DNA from: Pararhodobacter marinus
GTDB lineage: Bacteria > Pseudomonadota > Alphaproteobacteria > Rhodobacterales > Rhodobacteraceae
Length of the DNA stretch: 64,000 bases
Direction: 5' to 3'
NCBI RefSeq assembly: GCF_003122215.1
Contig: NZ_QEYD01000008.1
Location: 62,001 to 126,000, forward strand
The number at the start of each line of letters is the position of its first letter. Within the stretch, counting starts at the first letter, position 1. The position numbers and the translations under genes were made by a program. This document shows, piece by piece, positions 28,185 through 38,041 of this stretch. The notes beneath the pieces were generated by a model. It worked only from the letters and a program-made list of their open reading frames with translations. It ran no database searches and was not told the origin of the DNA.

Positions 28185-30434
28185 TCAGCCGATGGGCAGG
28201 CTGCGGATATAGTCGATCATCGAGCGGCGCAGCGTATCCTCGCCTTGTTCCTTGGCGTGTTCGATGATCGCCGCGACCTCGTCCAGGTCCGAACGCAGGA
28301 TCAGGTCCTTGACCGGGCCGATCGAGGCCGGGCGCATCGACAGGCTGCGCAGGCCCGCGCCCGCGAGGGTCAGCGCTTCGACCGGGCGGCCCGCATCCTC
28401 GCCACAGAAGCTGAGCGCGGTGCCGTTATCGGCGCAGCGTTTGACGATCTTCTGGATGAAGGTGATGAAGCTCAGCGACAGCGTGTCATAGCGCCGGCGG
28501 ACGAGTTCGTTTTCGCGGTCGGCGGCATAGAAGAACTGTTTCAGGTCGTTGCCGCCGATCGACACGAAATCGGCAAGCTTGAAGAAGGCATCGGGCGCGA
28601 AGGCGAGGCTGGGGGTTTCCAGCATCGCGCCGATTTCCAGCTTTTCGGGCAGGGGATGGCCCAGATGCGCCTCGCGCTCGATCTCGCGCAGCAAGAGTTC
28701 GCGCGCGGTGCGGAATTCTTCGAAATTGGCGACCAGCGGGAACATCACGCAGAGCGGGCGTCCGTTCGAGGCGCGGATCAGCGCCTGAAGCTGCATCCGC
28801 ATCACGCCTTTCTTGTCCAGCCCCACGCGCACCGCGCGCCAGCCCATGGCGGGGTTCGGTTCCTCGGGACGGTTCATGTAGGGCATGACCTTGTCCGAAC
28901 CGATATCGAGCGTGCGGAAGATCACCCGCCGCCCGTCCGCCGCCTTCAGCACCCGCGCATAGAGCGCAGCCAGATCGGCGCGGCGGGGCATCGAATTGCG
29001 CAACAGGAATTGCAGCTCGGTGCGAAACAGGCCCACGCCTTCGGCGCCCGATCCCGCCAGCGAGGGCAGGTCGGCCATGATCCCCGCATTCATGGCAAGC
29101 GAAACGCGGGTGCCCTTGCGGTCCGAGGCAGGCTTGTCGCGCAGCTCGGCGAACCGCGCGGCCGCCTGCGTCTGCATGACGATCTTGTCGCGATAGGCGG
29201 CGGCGACGCTGTCATCGGGGCGCAGATGCACGACGCCCTCGTCGCCATCGACGATGATGCTGTCGCCGGTCAGCGCCTCGGTGGTGATGCCCTCGGCATG
29301 GACCACCAGCGGAATGGCCAGCGCGCGGGCGACCACGGCGGCGTGAGAGCCGACCGAGCCCTCTTCCAGCACCACGCCCTTCAGCCGCTTGCCGTATTCC
29401 AAGAGCTCGCCGGGGCCGATATTGCGCGCGACCAGGATCGGGCGCTCGGGCATCTGCGCGCCGGTATCGCTGCCCTGTCCGGTCAGGATGCGCAAAAGCT
29501 TGTTGGACAGATCGTCCAGATCGTGCAGCCGGTCGCGCAGATAGGGATCGGGGACCACCTGCAGCCGCGCGCGGGCCTCGGATTGTTCCTTCTCGACCGC
29601 CGCCTCGGCGGACAGGCCGCTTTCGATCGACTGCTCCATCCGCCGCAGCCAGCCGCGCGAATTGGCGAACATGCGGTAGGCTTCGAGAACGTCGCGATGC
29701 TCTTTGTCGGCGGTGCCGGCCGCATTCATCAGATCGTCGACCGACACCCGCAGACGGTCGACAGCGGCGCGCAGGCGCTCGCTTTCCGCGGCCGGGTCGT
29801 CGTTGACGAGGTTCGTCACCACGACGCGCGGTTCGTGCAGCCAGACCTGCCCTTCGGCGGTGCCTTCCTGTCCCGAGCCGCCGCGCAGCATCACCGGATG
29901 CTTGTGGGCCGAGGCCATCGGCGTGTCGTCGCTGGTGAAAGCGCCCAGTTCGGTCATTTCGGCCAGCACCATGGCCGTCACGTCGAGCGCATAGATCTCG
30001 TCATCCGAAAACAGCCGGGCGTCGCGCGACTGTACGACCAGCACGCCCAGCTTTTCGCCCAGCCGCTGGATCGGCACGCCGAGAAAGCTGGGATAGATCT
30101 CTTCGCCGGTCTCGGGCATGTAGCGGAAACCGCGTTCGGCGGGGGCATCGGCGGTGTTCACGGCGGTCGCCGTGCGCGCGACGCGGCCCACCAGACCCTC
30201 GCCCAGACGCATCCGCGTGCGATGCACCGATTCCGCCTTCAGACCGCGCGTGGCGCAGAGTTCAAGCGTTTCGCGGTCGCGGAACAGATAAATCGAGCAC
30301 ACATCCGTGCGCATGGATTCGGCGATCATGCCGACGATCCGGTCCAGCCTTTCCTGTCCGCGCGCGGGCTCGGCCAGCGTATCGCGCAGTCGGCGCAGCA
30401 GTCGGCGGCTTTCGCTTTCGCTCCGGTCCTGCAT
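28185..30434 (-). CDS. ptsP: Phosphoenolpyruvate-protein phosphotransferase PtsP (EI-Ntr)
   Basis: Enzyme I of the nitrogen-related phosphotransferase relay, passing phosphate from PEP to NPr. The 749 residues contain an N-terminal GAF domain (about residues 15-150), a linker, the phosphohistidine domain with His364 in GSVGSHAAVVARALA, and the PEP-binding barrel (GIMADLPSLAGSGAEGVGLF, FRTLDIGSDK, MFPLVANFEEF, SIGGNDLKQFFYAADR, SFCGEDAGRP). I chose ATG 30434 over GTG 30455, since the family starts only a few residues before SESRRLLRRLR. It lies just after lysC in the same direction, a common Rhodobacterales arrangement. Confidence 0.96.
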   Translation of the reverse strand: MQDRSESESRRLLRRLRDTLAEPARGQERLDRIVGMIAESMRTDVCSIYLFRDRETLELCATRGLKAESVHRTRMRLGEGLVGRVARTATAVNTADAPAERGFRYMPETGEEIYPSFLGVPIQRLGEKLGVLVVQSRDARLFSDDEIYALDVTAMVLAEMTELGAFTSDDTPMASAHKHPVMLRGGSGQEGTAEGQVWLHEPRVVVTNLVNDDPAAESERLRAAVDRLRVSVDDLMNAAGTADKEHRDVLEAYRMFANSRGWLRRMEQSIESGLSAEAAVEKEQSEARARLQVVPDPYLRDRLHDLDDLSNKLLRILTGQGSDTGAQMPERPILVARNIGPGELLEYGKRLKGVVLEEGSVGSHAAVVARALAIPLVVHAEGITTEALTGDSIIVDGDEGVVHLRPDDSVAAAYRDKIVMQTQAAARFAELRDKPASDRKGTRVSLAMNAGIMADLPSLAGSGAEGVGLFRTELQFLLRNSMPRRADLAALYARVLKAADGRRVIFRTLDIGSDKVMPYMNRPEEPNPAMGWRAVRVGLDKKGVMRMQLQALIRASNGRPLCVMFPLVANFEEFRTARELLLREIEREAHLGHPLPEKLEIGAMLETPSLAFAPDAFFKLADFVSIGGNDLKQFFYAADRENELVRRRYDTLSLSFITFIQKIVKRCADNGTALSFCGEDAGRPVEALTLAGAGLRSLSMRPASIGPVKDLILRSDLDEVAAIIEHAKEQGEDTLRRSMIDYIRSLPIG

Positions 30435-30593
30435 CTGTGCGGCTGTCCTGTTCACAAGCGTTGGGGCGACTGGACCTTAGATCAACTTATGGCGGAATGG
30501 AAACGGCTTTGCGACGGCCCCATGCCCGCTGGTGGCCCGAAAGGCGAATGCTGACGGCGCATTCGTCTTTCGGTGCCATTGCTCAAAGCGCGG

Positions 30594-31856
30594 TCACGAA
30601 GCGCGGTCGAGTCCGAACGCGTCGTGCAGCGTCTGCACGGCAAGTTCCATGTAGCGTCGGTCGATCAGAACCGAGATCTTGATCTCGGAGGTGGCGATCA
30701 CCTTGATGTTGATATTGTCCGCCGACAGCGCCTGGAACATCTTCGCGGCGACGCCGGCATGGCTGCGCATGCCGATCCCCACGACCGACACTTTCGACAC
30801 GTCGGTGTCGATGATCAGCTCTTCATAGTTGATCTTGCCGCCTGCCTTGGCCTCTTCCATCGCCTTCTTGGCGCGGGCGACTTGATCGACGGGGCACGAG
30901 AAGGTCATGTCGGTAACCGCGCCCGGGTGATCGTCGTCGTAATCCTTTTCCGAGATGTTCTGCACGATCATGTCGACATTCACGCCCGCATCCGCCAGCG
31001 GTCCGAAGATCGCGGCGGCGATGCCGGGGCGGTCCTCGATGGTGAAGAGGGTGATCTTGGCTTCGTCGCGCGAATGGGCGACGCCGGAGACGACTTTCGA
31101 TTCCATGATTTCCTCCTCGTCGCAGACAATCGTGCCGGACGTTTCATCGGTTTCATCAAACGAGGACAGCACCCGCAGGCGCACCTTGTAGCGCATCGCC
31201 AGCTCGACCGAGCGGGTCTGCAGCACCTTCGCGCCCAGCGAGGCCAGTTCGAGCATCTCCTCGAAGCTGATCCTGTCGAGCTTGCGCGCTTTCGAGGTGA
31301 TGCGCGGATCGGTCGTGTAGATGCCGTCGACATCGGTATAGATGTCGCAGCGCTCGGCCTCGAACGCGGCGGCGAAGGCCACGGCGGTGGTGTCGCTGCC
31401 GCCCCGGCCCAGCGTGGTGATCCGGCCCTCGGGGCTGAGACCCTGGAAGCCTGCCACGACGGCGACCTTGAAGCCTTCGGCGAATTTGGCGTCGATATTC
31501 TCGCGCGGGATGGATTCGAAGCGGGCCGCGCCATGCGCCGAGGTGGTGTTGATCGGCACCTGCCAGCCCTGCCAGCTGCGCGCCGAGACGCCCATTTCCT
31601 GCAGGCGCAGCGCCATCAGCCCGGCGGTCACGTTCTCGCCCGAGGACACGACGGCGTCGTATTCGCGCGCATCGTAGAAGGGCGAGGTCTCGTTGACCCA
31701 GCGCACCAGTTCGTTGGTCTTGCCGGACATGGCCGAGACGATGACGATCACGTCATAGCCCCGCTCGACCTCGCGTTTGACCTTCTCGGCCGCATTGGCG
31801 ATCCGGTCCAGATCGGCGACCGACGTGCCGCCGAATTTCATCACAAGGATCGGCAT
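30594..31856 (-). CDS. lysC: Aspartate kinase
   Basis: Phosphorylates aspartate, the entry step to lysine, methionine and threonine. The 420 residues have the kinase signature [18 protein letters not shown], catalytic-domain blocks [13 protein letters not shown] and [18 protein letters not shown], and two C-terminal ACT domains (from about residue 265) for feedback control by lysine and/or threonine. ATG 31856 gives the family N-terminus. No lysine riboswitch is visible in the 141-bp upstream gap. Same strand as ptsP, 159 bp apart. Confidence 0.97.
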   Translation of the reverse strand: MPILVMKFGGTSVADLDRIANAAEKVKREVERGYDVIVIVSAMSGKTNELVRWVNETSPFYDAREYDAVVSSGENVTAGLMALRLQEMGVSARSWQGWQVPINTTSAHGAARFESIPRENIDAKFAEGFKVAVVAGFQGLSPEGRITTLGRGGSDTTAVAFAAAFEAERCDIYTDVDGIYTTDPRITSKARKLDRISFEEMLELASLGAKVLQTRSVELAMRYKVRLRVLSSFDETDETSGTIVCDEEEIMESKVVSGVAHSRDEAKITLFTIEDRPGIAAAIFGPLADAGVNVDMIVQNISEKDYDDDHPGAVTDMTFSCPVDQVARAKKAMEEAKAGGKINYEELIIDTDVSKVSVVGIGMRSHAGVAAKMFQALSADNINIKVIATSEIKISVLIDRRYMELAVQTLHDAFGLDRAS

Positions 31857-31997
31857 GAATACCCCCGCAAGACGCATGCCGCACACCTTGTGCAGCGCGC
31901 GCTCGTCTTACGCGCGGGTGGGGGATGGCGCAAGGGCCGCAGCGACAGGAAAATCAGGCCCCGAAAGGCGTTTCGTGCCGTGTCGGCGCGGGCCTGC

Positions 31998-32444
31998 TTA
32001 CAGGCCCAGAGGCGCGCCGACCATGGCGCCGGACCCGTCGTACCACAGCGTGTATTCGATCTGCCCGGCATCGTCGAACGCGGTGCGCGCCAGCCATTCG
32101 CTGCCATCGCTCATGCGGTAGCGCGTATCCTCGACCGGCAGCATCCGACAATCGCCGCTGACCGCGTCGCAGCGGCTGATGGCGCGGCTGTCGGTGCCGA
32201 TCGCCTGGTGGATGCGCGGTGCCCCCGGCTCTGCAGGGGCCGAGATCGGCACCAGAGAGGCGCGGTTGAGCATCGGCGCGGCATTCATCTCGCTGCCGCC
32301 CGCGCGCATCGCGGCCAGACCGGCCAGCCCCAGACCGATCACGGCGGCCAGCGGTACGACCCAGTCGACGCGCCCCGAGCGGCGTGGCCGGGCGACAGGG
32401 GATTGCGGAAAGCGGGCGGGCGAGAACTTGGTCGAGACGGTCAT
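31998..32444 (-). CDS. Hypothetical membrane-anchored protein
   Basis: A 148-residue protein not matched to a named family. It has a basic N-terminus, one transmembrane helix around residues 27-46 (DWVVPLAAVIGLGLAGLAAM) and a periplasmic domain of about 95 residues with two cysteines (SRCDAVSGDCRML) that could form a disulfide. ATG 32444 is used; an upstream in-frame start would extend it by 15 residues. About 90 bp upstream is a dyad of two TTAACCAT boxes, suggesting CtrA control. Confidence 0.75.
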   Translation of the reverse strand: MTVSTKFSPARFPQSPVARPRRSGRVDWVVPLAAVIGLGLAGLAAMRAGGSEMNAAPMLNRASLVPISAPAEPGAPRIHQAIGTDSRAISRCDAVSGDCRMLPVEDTRYRMSDGSEWLARTAFDDAGQIEYTLWYDGSGAMVGAPLGL

Positions 32445-32531
32445 GGCGACACCTGCGTGAAGGGCGATGTCCCAGATTGACGCGGGCATTATGGCGAGAT
32501 TGCGCCGGTTTCGGGTTTCTTTGTTGACGTC

Positions 32532-32570
32532 TTGTTAACCATCGCGGGCTTTGTCGATCATGGTTAACAA
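32532..32570. promoter_or_regulatory. Inverted pair of TTAACCAT boxes (CtrA-type half-sites)
   Basis: TTGTTAACCAT (32532-32542) and its exact reverse complement ATGGTTAACAA (32560-32570) are separated by 17 bp, an AT-rich island in GC-rich DNA. TTAACCAT is the CtrA half-site reported in Caulobacter and Rhodobacterales. The dyad lies between DUF1178 and the hypothetical membrane protein, upstream of the latter. It lacks a T-run and is therefore not a standard terminator. Confidence 0.55.
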
Positions 32571-32610
32571 AACCCGAACAATGTCAGCGCGGCCCCTCAT
32601 GCTGCCCGCC

Positions 32611-33054
32611 TCAGTTGGTGCGGGCCTTGCTCATGAAGGGCAGGGGGGCCACGGGCACGCCTTCTTCGGCCAGCGCGCGCGCCTCCTCGATCTTCGCTTC
32701 GCCCCAGATCGGACGCTCGGGGCTTTCGCCCAGATGAATCGCCCGTGCCTCGCGCACGAAATTGTCGCCCACGTAATCCGACGTCGTCTCGATATGTTTG
32801 CGGAAGGCCGCGATCCGCTCTTCCACGGCGTTGCGCGGGCCCAGCGGCGCGGCGGGGCGGGGTTGTGCGGGTTTGCCGCCGTCGTTTTCGGTGCTGGAAA
32901 CCGAGGGCGCCATCAGCGCCTTTTCCACCTTCGGGCTGCCGCAATGCGCGCAGCTCAGATGCTTGCCCTTTGCCAGCGCGTCATAGGCCGAAGCCGAGGC
33001 GAACCAGCTTTCGAAAACATGTCCCTGATCGCATTGCAGACTGTAGCGGATCAT
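32611..33054 (-). CDS. DUF1178 family zinc-ribbon-like protein
   Basis: A 147-residue cytoplasmic protein. The N-terminus MIRYSLQCDQGHVFESWFAS with CAHCGS gives the DUF1178 cysteine/histidine pattern, probably a zinc ribbon. The C-terminal part, TTSDYVGDNFVREARAIHLG and the acidic helix after it, is also family-typical. Function unknown. It is divergent from accA. Confidence 0.92.
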   Translation of the reverse strand: MIRYSLQCDQGHVFESWFASASAYDALAKGKHLSCAHCGSPKVEKALMAPSVSSTENDGGKPAQPRPAAPLGPRNAVEERIAAFRKHIETTSDYVGDNFVREARAIHLGESPERPIWGEAKIEEARALAEEGVPVAPLPFMSKARTN

Positions 33055-33174
33055 CGCGGCATCATCCCCTTAGACCGTGCACAAAATAGAATTTCCGCGC
33101 GCTTGTGCAAGCGGGGATCCGGCGGAACCGGGCCTGACGGACGGGTCTGCGCGACGCTCAGGGGACGGGATCGG

Positions 33175-33203
33175 TTGCAACACCGCATGAGGCATTGCAT
33201 ATA
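33175..33203 (+). promoter_or_regulatory. Candidate promoter of accA
   Basis: TTGCAA (33175-33180), 17-bp spacer, CATATA (33198-33203), giving a leader of about 20 nt before the accA ATG. Good spacing and a reasonable -10. Confidence 0.5.
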
Positions 33204-33228
33204 GAAGCCGTCACAACAGGTGCCGTCG

Positions 33229-34188
33229 ATGAATTACCTTGAATTCGAGAAACCCCTCGCCGAGATCGAAGGCAAGGCCGCCGAGCTGCGTGCCATGGCC
33301 CAGACCACGCCCGAGATGGATGTCGAGAAGGAAGCCGAAGCGCTGGACAAGAAGGCCGAGCAGCTTCTGAACGATCTGTACAAGAACCTGTCGCCGTGGC
33401 GCAAATGTCAGGTCGCGCGGCATCAGGACCGGCCCCATTGCAAGGATTACATCGACGCGCTGTTCACCGAATACACGCCGCTCGCGGGCGACCGGAACTT
33501 CGCGGACGATCACGCCATCATGGGTGGCCTTGCGCGACTGAATGACCGGCCCGTCGTGGTGATCGGGCAGGAAAAAGGCTCTGACACCAAGTCGCGGATC
33601 GAACGCAATTTCGGCATGGCGCGCCCCGAGGGCTATCGCAAGGCGATCCGTCTGATGGATCTGGCCGCGCGGTTCGGCCTACCGGTGGTCACGCTGGTCG
33701 ACACGCCCGGCGCCTATCCCGGCAAGGGCGCCGAGGAACGCGGTCAGGCCGAGGCGATCGCGCGCTCGACCGAGAAATGCCTGCAAGTCGGCGTCCCGGT
33801 GATCTCGGTCATCATCGGCGAGGGCGGCTCGGGCGGTGCGGTCGCGCTGGCCACCGCCGACCGGATCCTGATGCTGGAACACTCGGTCTATTCGGTCATT
33901 ACGCCCGAAGGCTGCGCCTCGATCCTGTGGAAGGATTCCGAGAAGATGCGCGAGGCGGCGGAAGCCATGCGCCTGACCGCGCAGGACCTGCTGAAGCTCG
34001 GCGTCATCGACCAGATCATCGCCGAACCAAGGGGCGGCGCGCAGCGCGACCGCAAGGGCACGATCGCCTCGGTCGGCAAGGCGCTGGACGAGGTGCTGTC
34101 GAAATTCGACGGCAAGAGCGGCGACGAGCTGATCAAGGCGCGGCGGCAGAAATACCTCGATATGGGCAAGAAGGGCCTCGCTGCGTGA
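33229..34188 (+). CDS. accA: Acetyl-CoA carboxylase carboxyltransferase subunit alpha
   Basis: Half of the carboxyltransferase that makes malonyl-CoA for fatty-acid synthesis. The 319 residues equal E. coli AccA in length. Landmarks are [50 protein letters not shown] and [20 protein letters not shown], followed by the oxyanion-hole segment [12 protein letters not shown]. The ATG at 33229 is preferred to a GTG 9 nt earlier. The stop overlaps the next gene's GTG start (GTGA). Confidence 0.98.
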   Translation: MNYLEFEKPLAEIEGKAAELRAMAQTTPEMDVEKEAEALDKKAEQLLNDLYKNLSPWRKCQVARHQDRPHCKDYIDALFTEYTPLAGDRNFADDHAIMGGLARLNDRPVVVIGQEKGSDTKSRIERNFGMARPEGYRKAIRLMDLAARFGLPVVTLVDTPGAYPGKGAEERGQAEAIARSTEKCLQVGVPVISVIIGEGGSGGAVALATADRILMLEHSVYSVITPEGCASILWKDSEKMREAAEAMRLTAQDLLKLGVIDQIIAEPRGGAQRDRKGTIASVGKALDEVLSKFDGKSGDELIKARRQKYLDMGKKGLAA

Positions 34189-34670
34189 GCCTGCAGGTCC
34201 GGCCGCCGGTCGAGACCGATGCAGAACCGCTCTGCGCGGTGATCAACGCGATCATCGCGGCGGGCGGCACCACGGCGAACGAAACCCCGTTCACGCCGGC
34301 GCGGCTGTGGGAGTACAGCCTGGGCGGACCCGGGGTGCTGTGTTGCCACGTGGTGACGCTGGATGCAGAGCCGGTGGGCTTTCAGGGGCTTTACCGCAGC
34401 CCGGACCTGCCCGAAGGCTGGGGCGATATCGGCAGCTTCACGCGGCAGGTGCCCCGCGTGCCGGGTGCGGGCACCGCGCTGTTCGCGGCCACGCTGGCCC
34501 GGGCGCGGGCGCTGGGTCTGGTGGCGATGAACGCCACGATCCGCGCCGATAACGTGCCGGGGCTGGCTTATTACACCAAGATGGGCTTCGTCGAATACGA
34601 CGTCATGCGCGCGGTGCCGTTGGCGGATGGCACGCCCGTCGACCGCATCAAGCACAAGCGCGCGGTCTGA
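34185..34670 (+). CDS. GNAT-family acetyltransferase coupled to accA
   Basis: A 161-residue N-acetyltransferase: [20 protein letters not shown] opening, TFAxxG-like motif altered to the loop [20 protein letters not shown], and [20 protein letters not shown] at the end. It begins with GTG overlapping the accA stop by 4 nt, so it is cotranslated with accA. Substrate unknown. It is convergent with the next gene with only 15 bp between stops. Confidence 0.88.
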   Translation: MSLQVRPPVETDAEPLCAVINAIIAAGGTTANETPFTPARLWEYSLGGPGVLCCHVVTLDAEPVGFQGLYRSPDLPEGWGDIGSFTRQVPRVPGAGTALFAATLARARALGLVAMNATIRADNVPGLAYYTKMGFVEYDVMRAVPLADGTPVDRIKHKRAV

Positions 34671-34685
34671 CGCCGCGCCCGAGCC

Positions 34686-35288
34686 TCACCACATCGTTTC
34701 CGCAGCGCGCTTGGGCCAGGCCGTGTCATACGCCGCGCCGTCGAAGGCGCCTGCCGTGATCTCGGACAGGATGCCGCCCACGCTGGGCAGTCCCTCGCTG
34801 TCGTCGCGCCGCCACAGGCCCGAGCGGATCAGCGCCCGCGCGCATTGCACGTAGACCTCGGCCACCGCGATGACGATCACCAGCTTCGGGCGCTGCCCCT
34901 TTCGCTCGAAACGGCCGGTGAGCGCGGTATCGGTCGATAGCCGCGCTGTGCCGTTCACCCGCACCACATTGGTCGAGCCGGGGACCATGAAAGACAGCGA
35001 CACCCGACCGTCGCGCAGGATGTTGCGCAAGCTGTCGATGCGGTTGTTGCCGCGCCAGTCGGGCAGCAGAAGCGTCCCGGGATCGGCGATCTGCACCACC
35101 GGGCCGTCATCGCCGCGCGGCGTGCAATCGGTGCCCTCGGGGCCGACGCTGGCCAGAAAGCAGAAACGCGAGGCTTCGATCCAGCGCGTATAGGCCGGGG
35201 TCAGCCGGGAGGTGACCTTGATCTGCGTGGCCTCGGCGGGCGTGTCGTAAAGCGCCTCCAGCGCGGCCATATCGGTGATCCAGCTCAT
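34686..35288 (-). CDS. Pyridoxamine 5'-phosphate oxidase-family FMN protein
   Basis: A 200-residue split-barrel flavoprotein of the general-stress/FMN-binding subgroup: FCFLASVGPEGTDCTPRGDD, TLLLPDWRGNNRIDSLRNIL and RVSLSFMVPGSTNVVRVNG are conserved FMN-site blocks. It is not PdxH itself, since the overall pattern and length differ. Substrate unknown. Same strand as and 44 bp after the TfoX-like gene. Confidence 0.9.
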   Translation of the reverse strand: MSWITDMAALEALYDTPAEATQIKVTSRLTPAYTRWIEASRFCFLASVGPEGTDCTPRGDDGPVVQIADPGTLLLPDWRGNNRIDSLRNILRDGRVSLSFMVPGSTNVVRVNGTARLSTDTALTGRFERKGQRPKLVIVIAVAEVYVQCARALIRSGLWRRDDSEGLPSVGGILSEITAGAFDGAAYDTAWPKRAAETMW

Positions 35289-35332
35289 CCTGCGCTCCTT
35301 GTCTTCCTGTCAACGCGTCGGGCGCCTGCGCC

Positions 35333-35665
35333 TCAGGGCTTCTTGCGCGGCGTCTTCGGCCGGGGCACGGGCAAGTCGTCCCAGACCGCGCGGGCGACCC
35401 GGCACAGGCGCTCGGGTTCGTCCAGAAGCGGCGAGGCGACAAGCGCGGGCTTCGCGCCGGGATAGGGGGGTGCGGTCTCGGCCTCGGGGAAGGCCGCGCG
35501 CGCGCCCGGCAGATCCTTCAGATAGAGCGTGTCGTCGCAGATCACGCCGATGAACTTGCCGTCCAGGTAGAGACCCCATTCGCCGAACATGCGCTTCGCC
35601 TCGACCATGCCGGCTCCGGAAAGCTGTTCGCGCATGAACGCCACGGTTTCGGCGCTGCTGGCCAA
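35333..35665 (-). CDS. TfoX/Sxy N-terminal domain protein
   Basis: A 110-residue protein consisting of just the TfoX N-terminal domain: VAFMREQLSGAGMVEAKRMF followed by GEWGLYLDGKFIGVICDDTLYLK. In gamma-proteobacteria full-length Sxy controls competence through CRP; stand-alone domains in alphaproteobacteria have no proven role. The start is TTG at 35665, directly abutting the plsC stop; the internal ATG at codon 11 would remove conserved residues. The lysine/proline tail PRPKTPRKKP ends the protein. Confidence 0.88.
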   Translation of the reverse strand: MASSAETVAFMREQLSGAGMVEAKRMFGEWGLYLDGKFIGVICDDTLYLKDLPGARAAFPEAETAPPYPGAKPALVASPLLDEPERLCRVARAVWDDLPVPRPKTPRKKP

Positions 35666-35666
35666 C

Positions 35667-36404
35667 TCAGCGCCCGATCTGCGGGAAGCCCGCCTCGGCC
35701 ATCAGCGCGTCCGACCGCTCTTCAACGACCTGTTCGACCCGCCCGAGGAAGTCGCGCAAGGGCATCCCCGGCTCGATCGGCGGGCCGAACTCGACCACCG
35801 CGAGGCCGGGCTTGCGATAGACCGCGTGCCGCGGCCAGAACACGCCGACATTGCAGGCGGCGGGCACCACCGGGGCGCCCAGTTCCTGGTACAGGACCGC
35901 GACGCCGACCTTGTAATCCTGCTTCACGCCCGGCGCGACGCGCGTGCCCTGCGGGAAGATGATCAGCTGGCCGGGTTCCAGCTTGCCGGAGTTCACCTGC
36001 TCGACCATCGCCTTGATCGCCGCCCCGCGCCGCCCGCGATCCACCGGCACGCAGCCGATGCGCAGCGCGTACCAGCCCAGGATCGGCGCCCAGACGAGCT
36101 GCTTTTTCATGATGAATTTGGGGCGGGGCAGCACGTTGCAGATCAGGATGATGTCGAAAAAGCTCTGATGCTTCGCGGCGATCATCACCTCGCCTTCGGG
36201 GATCGGGCCGCGGATCTCGGATTTCAGCCCGATCATCCAGGATGCTGTCCAGCGCACCCAGCTTGTCCATGCATGGACCGCCGCCCAGGCGCCCTTGCGG
36301 CTGACCATCGCCCAGGGCAGGAAGACCACCGCCATTGGCACCATCATCGCATAGGCCTGCGCGGTAAAGATCAGCGAGCGCAGCCACTGGAATGCGTAGC
36401 CCAT
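35667..36404 (-). CDS. plsC: 1-acyl-sn-glycerol-3-phosphate acyltransferase
   Basis: Adds the second acyl chain to lysophosphatidic acid at the inner membrane. The 245 residues include an N-terminal membrane helix, the HX4D acyltransferase motif AAKHQSFFD, the substrate site IIFPQGTRVAPG, and CVPVDRGRRG. Its ATG overlaps the ftsX stop by one base (TGATG), so ftsE-ftsX-plsC-tfoX-like form one operon. Confidence 0.95.
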   Translation of the reverse strand: MGYAFQWLRSLIFTAQAYAMMVPMAVVFLPWAMVSRKGAWAAVHAWTSWVRWTASWMIGLKSEIRGPIPEGEVMIAAKHQSFFDIILICNVLPRPKFIMKKQLVWAPILGWYALRIGCVPVDRGRRGAAIKAMVEQVNSGKLEPGQLIIFPQGTRVAPGVKQDYKVGVAVLYQELGAPVVPAACNVGVFWPRHAVYRKPGLAVVEFGPPIEPGMPLRDFLGRVEQVVEERSDALMAEAGFPQIGR

Positions 36405-37324
36405 CAGGTGTCCCTTTTCAGAACGCGCATCGCCGCGGCGCGCGTCGCCGCCCAGCCGATCAGCGCGGCAACGGGCGGAATGATCAGCGGCGTCAGCCAG
36501 CCCGCGCCCTGAAAGCCCAGCCCGGTGAAGAACCCGGCATCGCCGGCCACCGGCAGGATGGCGAAGGCCCCGAGGCCCAGAAACGTGCCCGCCGCCGCCC
36601 CCAGAAAGACCCGCAGCGTAAAGCGCCGGGTAAAGGCGCGGGCGATGAACAGGTCGCGCGCGCCCACCAGCCGCAAAACGCGGATGACCTGCGCATTCGC
36701 CGCCAGCGAGAACCCGGCGGCCAGCGTGATCATCGCCGCCACCATCACCGCGATCAGCGCCACGGCGAACCAGGCCAGCCCGCGCAGCGACGCCGCGGCC
36801 TGAACCAGCGGGCGGCGCCAGCGGGTATGGTCGTCCAGCACCGCACCCGGCGCCTCGGTCGCGAGCCGCATCCGCAGCCCGACGGAATCGAAGCCGCCGG
36901 GCTCTTCGGCGATCTCGATCAGGCGGGGCAGGGCGAGCGACTCGACCGGCAGGTCGGGGCCGAACCACGGTTCCAGCAGGCGCCGTTGCTCGTCCTCGTC
37001 CATCACGCGGGTCGATTGCACGCCGGGCGTGGTGCGCAGGATTTCCAGCACCGCCTGTGTCTGCGCCTCAAGCTCGCTGGGCGGGGCCGAGATCCGCAGC
37101 GTCGCGCTTTGCGACAGGGTGTCGGACCAGCGCTGCGCCAGCTGGCTGGAGCTGAGCGACATCGCCAGCGCGAAGACGGCCAGGAAGGCCATCGCCGCCG
37201 AGATCAGCGCGGTCAGCCACGCGGCCGAGCCGGTCGCGGGGACGATCCCGGCGGGGTCGGCGAAACCGGGCGTGCGGCGCGCGCCGCCCTTGGCGCGCAG
37301 GATGCGGGGCTTGGCGTCGCTCAC
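36404..37324 (-). CDS. ftsX: Cell division protein FtsX-like permease
   Basis: Membrane partner of FtsE, controlling periplasmic murein hydrolases at division. The 306 residues show an N-terminal transmembrane helix (WLTALISAAMAFLAVFALAM), a periplasmic domain of about 110 residues, then three further helices (AWFAVALIAVMVAAMITLAA, FLGAAAGTFLGLGAFAILPV, LTPLIIPPVAALIGWAATRA). Start is GTG at 37324, overlapping the ftsE stop by 4 nt (GTGA). Sequence conservation is low, as usual for FtsX; context gives the name. Confidence 0.9.
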   Translation of the reverse strand: MSDAKPRILRAKGGARRTPGFADPAGIVPATGSAAWLTALISAAMAFLAVFALAMSLSSSQLAQRWSDTLSQSATLRISAPPSELEAQTQAVLEILRTTPGVQSTRVMDEDEQRRLLEPWFGPDLPVESLALPRLIEIAEEPGGFDSVGLRMRLATEAPGAVLDDHTRWRRPLVQAAASLRGLAWFAVALIAVMVAAMITLAAGFSLAANAQVIRVLRLVGARDLFIARAFTRRFTLRVFLGAAAGTFLGLGAFAILPVAGDAGFFTGLGFQGAGWLTPLIIPPVAALIGWAATRAAAMRVLKRDT

Positions 37325-37992
37325 AAATCGCTCCCGGCTGATTGAAGGCCCTGATCGACGATTCGCAACACCCGCGCCGAAACCATCGTCTTGGCGCTGC
37401 GAATCAAGGGCAGGTCGTGGGTGGCGATCATCACCGCCGTGCCCATGCGGTTGAGCTCGACCAGAAGCGACAGCAGGCGCTGCGACATCTCGGGGTCGAC
37501 ATTGCCCGTGGGCTCGTCGGCCAGCACGACTTCGGGCGACATAATCACCGCCCGTGCCAGTGCCGCGCGCTGACGCTCGCCGCCCGACAGGGTGGGCGGC
37601 AGGCTGTCGGCCTGTCCCGCCAGCCCGACCCAGGCCAGCAATTCGCGCAGATCGGCCTCGGGGACCTGGCGGCCGGTGGCGACGAAGGGCAGCGCCACGT
37701 TCTCGGCGAGGCTCAGATGGTCGAGAAACTGGCAATCCTGGTGGATGACCCCGATGCGCCGGCGTGTATCGGCCAGCGCGTCGCGGCTCAGCGCGGAAAG
37801 CGGCTGGCCGAAAAGTTCGACATCGCCGTCATTGGGCCGCAATTCTCCGTAACACAGTTTGAGAAGCGTGGATTTGCCAGCACCGGACGGCCCGGTGAGG
37901 AAATGAAAGGCCCCCGGCGCGATATGCAGGTCGATATTCTTCAACAAGCCGCGCCCGCCATAATCGTGCGAGACGTTCGCCAATCGGATCAC
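37321..37992 (-). CDS. ftsE: Cell division ATP-binding protein FtsE
   Basis: ABC ATPase (223 residues) energising FtsX. Walker A is GPSGAGKST, the Q-loop is GVIHQDCQFLDHL, the signature is LSGGERQRAALARA, Walker B is EVVLADEPTGNVD, and the switch His is in MIATHD. Start is GTG at 37992. First gene of ftsE-ftsX-plsC-tfoX-like; divergent from the zinc-ribbon membrane protein gene, sharing a 134-bp interval. Confidence 0.96.
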   Translation of the reverse strand: MIRLANVSHDYGGRGLLKNIDLHIAPGAFHFLTGPSGAGKSTLLKLCYGELRPNDGDVELFGQPLSALSRDALADTRRRIGVIHQDCQFLDHLSLAENVALPFVATGRQVPEADLRELLAWVGLAGQADSLPPTLSGGERQRAALARAVIMSPEVVLADEPTGNVDPEMSQRLLSLLVELNRMGTAVMIATHDLPLIRSAKTMVSARVLRIVDQGLQSAGSDL

Positions 37993-38041
37993 AAGTTAAC
38001 CCCTTTGCGAGCAGTCGAAACGCGGGCTGCGCCCTTGGAAG

